A stretch of 64,000 nucleotides of DNA from Butyrivibrio sp. MC2013 (GTDB lineage Bacteria; Bacillota; Clostridia; Lachnospirales; Lachnospiraceae). Location of the stretch: assembly GCF_000424585.1 (NCBI RefSeq), contig NZ_AUKE01000007.1, forward strand, positions 158,532 to 222,531. The letters are read 5' to 3'. A program made the translations under genes and the position numbers. The stretch's first letter is position 1; each line of letters opens with the position of its first letter. Positions 36,921 to 43,322 of the stretch are shown piece after piece. The notes under the pieces are model-generated. The model had not been told where the DNA came from and ran no database searches. It worked only from the letters and a program-made list of their open reading frames with translations.

Positions 36921-36953
36921 TGTTTTCTCTTCCATTACTATTCTCTACTAACA

Positions 36954-37003
36954 ATAGTATTCCTCCACTGCACAGTTGTCAGTTAACTCGTGGTTGATAA
37001 AAC
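36954..37003 (-). promoter_or_regulatory. Promoter/operator of the Thg1-ligase operon
   Basis: On the minus strand CTGACA (36977-36982), 17-bp spacer, TACTAT (36954-36959). Directly upstream of the -35 lies ATCAACCACGAGTTAA, which recurs almost unchanged in front of the XRE gene at 38.4 kb. Probably a shared operator. Confidence 0.55.
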
Positions 37004-37007
37004 GAAG

Positions 37008-37083
37008 TCGCGGGGGCAGGAGTCGAACCTGCTATCACTTGGGATATGAGCCCTGTATGGTCATTCCGTTCCACTCCCCCGCA
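37008..37083 (-). tRNA. Initiator-like tRNA-Met (anticodon CAU)
   Basis: Folds as a cloverleaf: acceptor GCGGGG/CCCCGC with a U1-G72 end pair instead of a Watson-Crick pair, D-stem GTGG/CCAT, loop CTCATAT (anticodon CAU) on GGG/CCC, and T-arm GCAGG-TTCGACT-CCTGC. The three G-C pairs next to the anticodon and the weak 1-72 pair are the hallmarks of bacterial initiator tRNA. The other two anticodon-stem pairs are mismatched (C27-A43, A28-A42), so it is a divergent copy. CCA is not encoded. It lies 88 bp upstream of the Thg1-like gene. Confidence 0.75.
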
Positions 37084-37202
37084 AAGGCCGGATGAAGGAT
37101 GTGCGACTTCCGGCCCATGGCGCAGAAGACCGTGCCTGTGGCCTTCTGCTAAATTTATTTGTTTATCCAGAAGTAAGGAAGTGCCTGCTTTCTCCTTCTG
37201 AG

Positions 37203-37274
37203 AGTGGATAACCGGTTATGATCCGGCACCTTCGGTTTGGAAGACCGATATGCTGCCAATTACACCACATCCAC
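37203..37274 (-). tRNA. tRNA-Gly (anticodon UCC), divergent
   Basis: Acceptor GTGGATG/TATCCAC, anticodon arm TCGGT-CTTCCAA-ACCGA, T-stem GCCGG/CCGGT, discriminator U as usual for Gly. The T-loop reads ATCATAA and lacks the normal UUC, so it departs from the tRNA consensus. CCA not encoded. Sits between the phosphoesterase gene and the initiator-like tRNA. The 119 bp between the two tRNAs contain only short hairpins (about 37086-37150) and no gene. Confidence 0.75.
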
Positions 37275-37357
37275 GTATTTTTGTATTAAAAAAAGGATCC
37301 ATCCAACACGGACAGATCCCAAAAATCTACAGTTTATTCCGATGCCACTATTAACCT

Positions 37358-38071
37358 CTATCCGTTCTGAAACTTTGCCTCTTCGAATTTCCTCGTCAGA
37401 GTATCAACGATGTAAAGTTTCTGATTCCCGAAAGGATCCCCATTTGAGTAAGTCGAGAAAAGATCCAAAGTCAACACTCCTCCCAAGTCAAGAGGTTCTT
37501 CTACCGGTGTATGGCCCACAACATGGTAAAACAGATTGTCCCTGAACATTCTGTAAAAATCAGCCTGAGGTCTTGCCCAGATCGGCGAATTATCCCTCCA
37601 CAGTTCCTGCTTACCCATACGGTTAATCCTTGCAAGAATATCATCAATCTCTTTCATATGATATCCGCAGGTTTGGAAAACAAAACTCTCCGTAAGACCG
37701 GCATGACTAAAAAGCACATCATCAATCATATGAACAAATCTATAACGATCTTCAAGCACACGCTCCAGTCTGGTAATGCCTTCAATGGCAGTCATCCTTG
37801 CCTGAACAGAATATCCCGATTCCATTGCATCCCAGAGATAAGATACATCGTGATTCCCGTAGCACCAAAGAGACTCACCATGTTCTTTTCCAAACTCTGC
37901 AGCTCTTTTCAAAGTCTCTTCATAAGCATCAATATCATTGCCCTTCCCCCAGTCATCTACCAGATCGCCAAGAACAACAATATCTTCATAACTGCTTTTA
38001 TCAACTTTTTCAGCCTCATCAAAAATCCAGGGCTTTAAATGCACATCTGGAATTACTAAAACTCTACTCAC
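37358..38071 (-). CDS. Calcineurin-like metallophosphoesterase
   Basis: 237 aa. All metal-site motifs are present in order: 'VIPDVHLKPW', 'VVLGDLVDDWG', 'WCYGNHD', 'LFSHAGLT', 'HVVGHTP'. The fold covers protein, nucleotide and RNA-end phosphatases. Location beside tRNA genes, Thg1-like polymerase and RNA ligase suggests an RNA end-healing phosphatase; that is inference. GTG start with AAGGTG eight bases upstream; it follows the XRE gene by 3 bp and is co-transcribed with it. Confidence 0.82.
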   Translation of the reverse strand: MSRVLVIPDVHLKPWIFDEAEKVDKSSYEDIVVLGDLVDDWGKGNDIDAYEETLKRAAEFGKEHGESLWCYGNHDVSYLWDAMESGYSVQARMTAIEGITRLERVLEDRYRFVHMIDDVLFSHAGLTESFVFQTCGYHMKEIDDILARINRMGKQELWRDNSPIWARPQADFYRMFRDNLFYHVVGHTPVEEPLDLGGVLTLDLFSTYSNGDPFGNQKLYIVDTLTRKFEEAKFQNG

Positions 38072-38074
38072 GAA

Positions 38075-38437
38075 TCAACACCTTGTTTCTATCAAAAAGG
38101 TCTGTTCCTTCCATGTCTTGGGAATAATAAGCTCATCAATGCTTACTCCCAACATGCCACTTAAAATATAAAGATTATCGATAACAAGAAATGTTCCCTT
38201 ATGTCTCCATTTATTCACAGCCTGAGGCGTAACACCCATCTTCTCCGCAATAGCCCTGTCTTTTAGCCCCTTGGTCTTTATCATTTCACAGATGTTTTTC
38301 TTCGTAGCCTCCATATCCATACCTGAAGCTCTATCCGGCCACTTACAACTCACTGTATATTCTGCACATCCGATCATTTCACAAAACGTATGTGAACCTA
38401 TCATTTCCAGTATTCTCCTGAGACTATTATTAGGCAT
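38075..38437 (-). CDS. XRE-type DNA-binding protein
   Basis: 120 aa. The C-terminal helix-turn-helix (about 60-105) reads 'LKDRAIAEKMGVTPQAVNKW'. The N-terminal 45 residues with three Cys are not a known domain. GGAGAG ribosome site; operon with the phosphoesterase. Its upstream region carries the same element as the Thg1-ligase operon, so it is a good candidate for the repressor of both. Confidence 0.75.
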   Translation of the reverse strand: MPNNSLRRILEMIGSHTFCEMIGCAEYTVSCKWPDRASGMDMEATKKNICEMIKTKGLKDRAIAEKMGVTPQAVNKWRHKGTFLVIDNLYILSGMLGVSIDELIIPKTWKEQTFLIETRC

Positions 38438-38479
38438 ATCATCTCTCCATCTATTTATGTTTTCTCTAGTACTACTTAT

Positions 38480-38530
38480 ATTCTAATAGCAAAGTTTAGC
38501 CCTGTCATTAAACTCGTGGTTGATGAAATC
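38480..38530 (-). promoter_or_regulatory. Promoter/operator of the XRE-phosphoesterase operon
   Basis: On the minus strand ATGACA (38503-38508), 17-bp spacer, TAGAAT (38480-38485), preceded by CATCAACCACGAGTTTA, matching the element at 36977-37003. The rest of the 285-bp gap (38531-38694) shows no gene. Confidence 0.55.
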
Positions 38531-38694
38531 ACCAACCCAAAAATCATTAGTCCCAGAACTGCATAAACTGTTTGTTACTAAATTGCTTGTTGATAGTTAC
38601 GTAGTACATTTACAATAAATCCTCTTAACTTTCTGCTGCTCCCCGCAGCTCCATATCTTTGTTCTGTTAGTATTATCGCCTTGTCGGACCTATT

Positions 38695-38719
38695 TGTATA
38701 GGGTCATCAGATGACACAA
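38695..38719. repeat. Direct repeat, left copy (25 bp), containing a GTCATCAGATGAC dyad
   Basis: Matches 50114-50138 at 23 of 25 positions with 23 consecutive positions differing only at one base. The core is GTCATC-A-GATGAC. It lies just downstream of the 38.7-39.0 kb fragment and forms the left edge of the accessory module. Confidence 0.7.
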
Positions 38720-38722
38720 ATT

Positions 38723-39046
38723 TTACGTAATTTGATTATCAATTGGTTTCTCCCTACCCAAGTAACTAAACGGCTCAAAAAGTGTTTTAAGAGACTCTGA
38801 CTGAGCCCAATCAATCTTGGAGATAAATGTTCCAAAAGAACGCATTGCATTTTGTGGATCCCTGACACTAAAGAACGTTCCAACAGTGGCCTTGTTATAT
38901 TTATTTGCATGGTTTAAATCCGGAACCATTTCTCTTTTTAAATCATCAATGAATCTAATCACCTCCCCGATAAGCCCTTTTTCTTCTGGGATATCCTCCA
39001 GTGCATCTATAATAACTCTTTCCAATGCACCGTTTATTTCACACAA
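38723..39046 (-). CDS. Unknown protein, probably a 5'-truncated fragment
   Basis: 107 codons from a poor TTG start; in-frame coding-like sequence continues 8 codons further upstream to a TGA, so the original gene probably began earlier. Mostly helical and acidic ('LERVIIDALEDIPEEKG'); no recognised domain. It ends 4 bp before the direct repeat at 38695-38719, which fits a gene cut by recombination. Confidence 0.35.
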   Translation of the reverse strand: MCEINGALERVIIDALEDIPEEKGLIGEVIRFIDDLKREMVPDLNHANKYNKATVGTFFSVRDPQNAMRSFGTFISKIDWAQSESLKTLFEPFSYLGREKPIDNQIT

Positions 39047-39212
39047 ATCTTCCTGTGTAGTGAGGTTGCCTCAGAATACAGTTTGATAATACCATTAATT
39101 TACTTGCTCAGAGACACGGAAAAGAGCTACCAATTATCACAACAGTTCTTCAGTAATTTAATTTGATGTTTAGAAATATTTCAGTGCGATTATGGTAAAA
39201 TAGAACCACTTC

Positions 39213-39237
39213 ATGTAGGTGCGAGAGTCACCTACAT
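39213..39237. promoter_or_regulatory. 9-bp perfect hairpin in an intergenic region
   Basis: ATGTAGGTG-cgagagt-CACCTACAT. It lies between the fragment and the ImmA gene, next to the terminator at 39241-39282. Role unknown; no gene is seen in 39071-39240. Confidence 0.4.
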
Positions 39238-39240
39238 ATC

Positions 39241-39282
39241 ATAAAAAGCGAGGGGCGTCCATTGTCTTGGATACGCTCCTCG
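39241..39282 (-). terminator. Rho-independent terminator of the XRE/ImmA operon
   Basis: On the minus strand CGAGG-A-GCGT-A-TCCA, AGACAA loop, TGGA-CGC-C-CCTCG, followed by CTTTTTAT. 26 bp after the ImmA stop. Confidence 0.65.
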
Positions 39283-39307
39283 TTCTGCGCTTATTATATA
39301 TTTATAT

Positions 39308-39736
39308 CTATTTCTTCTCGACACTTTGCTCAACAATATTCTGCAACAAATATGGCGCAATTTCTTCCATAGCAATTCTAAGATTGGCCTGATCTTCCAG
39401 AAGTGCAAGTGCGAACAGATTTGCCTCATACTCAGCCTCCATATTTATTCTGCCACCAACATCTGCAAAGTTATTTACCGTCTCGTTATGTAAAAAGATG
39501 TGTCCCAGTTCATGGGCACAAAGCACTATCTTTGAACTCTCTGTGTATTTCACATTTATGACGATATAAGGTGTATATCCCCTGAATTTAACAGCATGAG
39601 CCTTGAACCATTTAGCACCGCTGTCTGATTCCATTACCTTTATTCCAAATATCTCAGCAAGTTTGAATGGATCGCTGGTATGATAAGTATTCTTCAGACC
39701 AGTAACAAACTCAACGATCTCCTGCTTTCTTCTCAT
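39308..39736 (-). CDS. ImmA/IrrE family zinc metallopeptidase
   Basis: 142 aa. Zinc motif 'CAHELGH' (HExxH) and downstream 'EYEANLFALALL' supplying the third ligand. ImmA-type proteases cleave a partner XRE repressor upon a stress or signalling cue. It overlaps the XRE gene by 26 bp, the standard pair of mobile elements. The target is probably the XRE repressor at 39711-40160, releasing the FtsZ-like gene. Confidence 0.88.
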   Translation of the reverse strand: MRRKQEIVEFVTGLKNTYHTSDPFKLAEIFGIKVMESDSGAKWFKAHAVKFRGYTPYIVINVKYTESSKIVLCAHELGHIFLHNETVNNFADVGGRINMEAEYEANLFALALLEDQANLRIAMEEIAPYLLQNIVEQSVEKK

Positions 39737-40160
39737 CCCCCGAAGCCCCCTTTGTCTGATATCTGTAACTCATAACCTTTAGATGACCAAGAAGTTCATT
39801 TGCAAACTCGACAATTGTGGCCTCATCCATCTGGCTTGGATCATATCCTCCAAATGCTGCCAGAGTTGGCGTTTTCAAAATAAACTCGATTGCCTCCTGT
39901 GGATTGTCAAAATGATTAGGAAGTTTATTGATATCTTCCCTCTCTGAAGTCTCTGCCTTAACAGTGTTCCCCATCAACTCCGCAGGAGTAGTATTAAGAA
40001 TTTTGCAAAGTTTATCAAATGTTTCAACAGGAATCTTTGTAATACTAGACGCCTCATATCTGTAAAGAGTCGTATAGGACACTCCAAGCTGTTCTGCGAT
40101 ACTCTCAACAGACAATCCAAGCTCTTTTCTTCTGTTCTTTAGTCTTTCTCCAATCTGCAT
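39711..40160 (-). CDS. XRE family repressor paired with ImmA
   Basis: 149 aa. N-terminal helix-turn-helix 'LSVESIAEQLGVSYTTLYRY' (about 15-35), then a C-terminal helical part that presumably receives the ImmA cut. GAGGT ribosome site. Divergent from the ftsZ-like gene across a 169-bp control region with repeated TTGCA-N4-TGCAA palindromes, its likely operators. Confidence 0.88.
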   Translation of the reverse strand: MQIGERLKNRRKELGLSVESIAEQLGVSYTTLYRYEASSITKIPVETFDKLCKILNTTPAELMGNTVKAETSEREDINKLPNHFDNPQEAIEFILKTPTLAAFGGYDPSQMDEATIVEFANELLGHLKVMSYRYQTKGASGDEKKAGDR

Positions 40161-40198
40161 ATATTTTACCTCGCCTTGAGTATCATCTTACCCTATTA

Positions 40199-40311
40199 TT
40201 TGCAAAAATGCAAATTTTGTATTGACACAAATTTGCATAAACGCTATATTGTAAAACATAAAATACTTGCATAAATGCAAGTTCTCATTCAATCATTTGC
40301 ACAAGTGCAAA
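40199..40311. promoter_or_regulatory. Cluster of XRE operators between the repressor and FtsZ-like genes
   Basis: Three palindromes TTTGCA-AAAA-TGCAAA (40199-40214), CTTGCA-TAAA-TGCAAG (40266-40281) and TTTGCA-CAAG-TGCAAA (40296-40311), plus a half site TTTGCA (40232-40237) inside the promoter spacer. They cover the promoter and leader of the FtsZ-like gene. Confidence 0.75.
40222..40250 (+). promoter_or_regulatory. Sigma-A promoter of the FtsZ-like gene
   Basis: TTGACA (40222-40227), 17-bp spacer, TATATT (40245-40250). The flanking palindromes would block it when the repressor is bound. Confidence 0.75.
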
Positions 40312-40329
40312 TATCGGAGGTGACAAAGT

Positions 40330-41520
40330 ATGTTGGAAATAAAAGAATCACGTAAGAATCAGAACATGCCTAAAGTCCTTGTAATAGGAATTGGTGGCGG
40401 GGGTAACAATGCAGTATCACGAATGATTGAAGAAGAATCTGAGTATGTTACTTACGCAGCATTGAATACGGACTCAATGACACTGAATAAGTGTCCTGCC
40501 AGTACCAGACTCCAACTTGGTCAGAAGCTTACTCAAGGTAATGGAGCTGGTGGTGACCCTGCAATAGGAGAATCTTCTGCAAAAGAGTGCGAGGAAGAAA
40601 TAACAGAACTGGTCAAAGATGCTAACATGGTCATTCTCACATGTGGTATGGGCGGTGGAACTGGCACAGGTGCAATCCCTGTTGTCGCACAGATCTGCAG
40701 AGATTTAAACATACTAACAGTTGCTGTTGTAACCATGCCATTTGAATTTGAAAGCCGCCCAAGAGTCTTTGCCGCTCAAACAGGGCTTAAGAAACTCGAG
40801 CAAAATGTTGATACACTTCTGGTTATTCCTAACGACAAATTGCTCACCATAACTGACAAGCCCTTCTATATTGAGGACGCTTTCAAATTTGCTGACTCTG
40901 TCTTAAAGTATACTGTTGAAGGAATCACAAATATAATATTTAACCACGGAACCATCAATCTTGATTTCAACGACCTTCGATCCACCTTAAAAGACAAGGG
41001 ATATGGCCTTTTCGGCATTGGAATTGCCGGAGAGGAAGAGACAATAACCGATGCTGTAGAGAAAGCTATCTGCTCACCGCTTCTCGATACAAAAATAACT
41101 GGAGCATCCAACATCCTTATAAATACCAGCGGGAAAGTAGACCTTGTAGCTCTCAACAAAGCCATTTCCTATATCAGGGAACAAGCAGGCGAAAATGTTA
41201 ATATATTTTGGGGTACTGTTACTGAAGAAAATGCTTCATCAGATATAGTGGTCACTGTAATCGCCACAGGAATGAAACCTGCTACCACTGTTACAGCACA
41301 ACTCCCTTCAGCCAAAGCTGTCGTTTCCAAAGACATTCCTAAATTCGATTATTCAAAATCAAATCCAGTGAAAGCTAAGCCTACAACTCCCGATTTGAAT
41401 CTTGAAATATTAGGCCATGCAAAATCAGCAAATGATGTTTCCTTGAAACACATAGATAAAGTCAAATCAAGTGTAGCTCCTGTACAACTTATGATTCCTG
41501 AATTTCTTATTCGAAAGTAA
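40330..41520 (+). CDS. Accessory FtsZ paralogue
   Basis: 396 aa. Tubulin/FtsZ GTPase with the G-box GGGTGTG at 108-114, N-terminal nucleotide motif 'GIGGGGNNAVSRMI' and the catalytic T7 loop 'NLDFNDLRSTL'. After a variable linker the protein ends 'MIPEFLIRK', matching the FtsZ C-terminal peptide that binds FtsA/SepF/ZapA-like partners. GGAGGTGA ribosome site. It is on its own, under the XRE/ImmA switch, so it is not the housekeeping cell-division gene of the dcw cluster. It may alter the Z-ring or form its own filament when induced. Confidence 0.9.
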   Translation: MLEIKESRKNQNMPKVLVIGIGGGGNNAVSRMIEEESEYVTYAALNTDSMTLNKCPASTRLQLGQKLTQGNGAGGDPAIGESSAKECEEEITELVKDANMVILTCGMGGGTGTGAIPVVAQICRDLNILTVAVVTMPFEFESRPRVFAAQTGLKKLEQNVDTLLVIPNDKLLTITDKPFYIEDAFKFADSVLKYTVEGITNIIFNHGTINLDFNDLRSTLKDKGYGLFGIGIAGEEETITDAVEKAICSPLLDTKITGASNILINTSGKVDLVALNKAISYIREQAGENVNIFWGTVTEENASSDIVVTVIATGMKPATTVTAQLPSAKAVVSKDIPKFDYSKSNPVKAKPTTPDLNLEILGHAKSANDVSLKHIDKVKSSVAPVQLMIPEFLIRK

Positions 41521-41528
41521 AGGATAAC

Positions 41529-41556
41529 CTCAAAGCCAGGGCGACCTGGCTTTGAG
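41529..41556 (+). terminator. Terminator-like hairpin after the FtsZ-like gene
   Basis: Perfect 12-bp stem CTCAAAGCCAGG-GCGA-CCTGGCTTTGAG, 8 bp after the stop. The following ATTATAT is only weakly T-rich. Confidence 0.6.
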
Positions 41557-41602
41557 ATTATATACTGATACAGTTCTGCTTAAACTGCTAAGTCAAATGG
41601 AA

Positions 41603-41797
41603 TCAAAACTCATCATAAAAATCATCCGTATTGAGCCCTGCATCTTCAAGAGCCTCTCTTCGTTCATCTTCATCCATGAACTCCAGCTCATCTCTATCGA
41701 GCCCTGCAATTTCAATCTCATCTAAAACATCGTCATCTTCATCAACACTACTCTTTTCGTTGTATTCATTCATAGCAGCCCAAATACACTTAGCCAT
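41603..41797 (-). CDS. Small, highly acidic protein of unknown function
   Basis: 64 aa with about 25 Asp/Glu; the C-terminus 'EDERREALEDAGLNTDDFYD' recurs in small Clostridia proteins I have seen without a function. AGAGAG ribosome site. Lies 31 bp downstream of the AAA pseudogene. Acidic DNA-mimic proteins have similar composition, but that is only a possibility. Confidence 0.5.
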   Translation of the reverse strand: MAKCIWAAMNEYNEKSSVDEDDDVLDEIEIAGLDRDELEFMDEDERREALEDAGLNTDDFYDEF

Positions 41798-41828
41798 ATC
41801 ATTCTCTCTCTTATCATTTCAAAAACAT

Positions 41829-42645
41829 TTATACAGCAAATCCGATTGTATTACTCTTTCGCTTCGTTGCTGCATCTGAAATATTTACATCAAAGTCGCT
41901 ATCAATGAGCTTTTCAACACTAGTCTTTGGAATATCTCTCTTTCCATAAGTAGCAACAAGTCTCTGAGACTGCTTTAACATTGCCTGTTCCAATAGGTTC
42001 CTAACAAATCCATCTTTCCTTTGCTTTATTATCAATCTTAATTCCTCGATTTTTAGCCATAAGCTGCAGGATGCTCATCAGTTCTTCCTCGTTATAATCC
42101 GGAAAACTTAGATGAAAGGCAATTCGGCTTCTTAATCCCTCGTTTTGATCTAAAAACTCCGCCATTTTTTCCGGATAACCTGCAAATATGACTATTACGT
42201 CCCCTCTATGGTTTTCCATTTCTTGAGCAATAGTATTAATCGCTTCCATCCCAAAGGTCTTATGATCTTCGACTAATGAATATGCTTCATCTATGAAAAG
42301 GATTCCACCGCTAGCCTCCTTGAACTTGTCTCTCACTTCTCTAGCAGTCCACCCTACATACTGGCCAACTAAATCAGCTCTTCCGCACTCAACTAAAGCA
42401 CCTGTTTTCAGGATTCCTTCTTCTGTCAATATGTCTGCAATCAGCCTTGCCACAGTCGTCTTTGCACTACCAGGATTCCCAGTAAAGACCATGTGTCTTG
42501 ATACCGCCTCATCTTTAAATCCATAACCATCTCGAATTTTCTGTAATTTATACGCTGCCACTATCTGATCTGTAACAGCCTTGATTTCTGACAGACCAAT
42601 CATATTCTGAAGATTTTTATATGCACTTCTTTTCTTTGTCTTCTG
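41829..42645 (-). pseudogene. Decayed duplicate of the C-terminal AAA domain
   Basis: Closely copies the last third of the 43323-45383 protein: 'AYKNLQNMIGLSEIKAV', Walker A 'GNPGSAKTT', Walker B 'GGILFIDEAYSL', 'GLRSRI'. Homology begins abruptly at about 42640, next to a G/C-rich hairpin. Near 42000-42035 a short deletion with frameshift removes the segment equivalent to 'SICEKACTEKEFGNGR'; the tail then continues in another frame to 'NTIGFAV'. Lacks the N-terminal two thirds. A tandem partial duplication, now broken. Confidence 0.8.
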
Positions 42646-42678
42646 GGGGTGCGGACAGAATCTTGGACCGTCACCCCC
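42645..42678. other. G/C-rich hairpin at the breakpoint of the AAA duplication
   Basis: GGGGGTG-CGG ... CCG-T-CACCCCC. It coincides with the point where homology to the full-length AAA gene stops. It may be the scar of an insertion sequence end; no transposase is nearby. The 80 bp to the next gene show nothing else. Confidence 0.4.
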
Positions 42679-42758
42679 AATTTATGGAAAACTACTTGCC
42701 GTTTACACTGCTAGTATATCCTCATCAATCAACCAAAATACACCACGCATAATACCGG

Positions 42759-43289
42759 CTATCCTTCCTTCTGAATTCGCTTTACCTCCAGTAGCAATTG
42801 TTTTTCATAAGAATCTCTACTGAGTTTATGTGCTCCAGAGACCATGTATGTTTTTGCCTTTCCAATCACTTTCTTTGTAATGGAATGATCTATGACTTCA
42901 TCCTTATTCCCAAGAATAAATATTCCATTTTCCCAGTTGTTCTGGTATTCCTGGCTCATAAACTTAAAATATTTTTCATCCCTCATGCAATAGTCTGGGG
43001 ACAGCTTTTTCAAGCTTATTAGTGGACACACACAAGGATTAGTGGCTATAAATGGGATATCTAATTTCGCTGATAAGATATTTGCAAAATAACTACCATA
43101 TGAGGTTGCTACAATTAACCCTATTTGATATACCTTTACCGCTGCCAAAAGAAACTCTTCAACATCTGAGGCTGCACAACTATCATAATCTATTGCAAAA
43201 CTAATCACGTTATACCCTGCTTCATGTAGAATTGAATAGTTCGTATTCTCAGCTATTCCGGCATATCCATGTATATTAAGGATATTCAT
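42759..43289 (-). CDS. Alpha/beta-hydrolase-like protein (YqiA/UPF0227-like)
   Basis: 176 aa. N-terminal 'MNILNIHGYAG' (oxyanion-hole region), nucleophile elbow 'VATSYGSYFA' and a late Asp/His pair ('LGNKDEVIDH', 'SGAHKLSRD') fit a small serine esterase. ATG 43289 has GGAG. It starts 34 bp after the AAA stop and is probably in that operon. Substrate unknown. Confidence 0.6.
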   Translation of the reverse strand: MNILNIHGYAGIAENTNYSILHEAGYNVISFAIDYDSCAASDVEEFLLAAVKVYQIGLIVATSYGSYFANILSAKLDIPFIATNPCVCPLISLKKLSPDYCMRDEKYFKFMSQEYQNNWENGIFILGNKDEVIDHSITKKVIGKAKTYMVSGAHKLSRDSYEKQLLLEVKRIQKEG

Positions 43290-43322
43290 ATTTATCTCCA
43301 TTTCTGTAATTTTTAACACTTA

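Noticed and set aside
37083..37203. Hairpins GGCCGGA/TCCGGCC and GCAGAAG/CTTCTGC between the two tRNAs, considered as a third tRNA or terminator
   Set aside because: No anticodon or T-arm can be drawn, and the T-rich flank is on the strand opposite to the tRNA genes.
40330..41520. TubZ-type plasmid segregation system
   Set aside because: The protein has FtsZ-type G-box, T7 loop and C-terminal peptide, and no TubR-like gene or centromere repeats beyond the XRE operators are seen.
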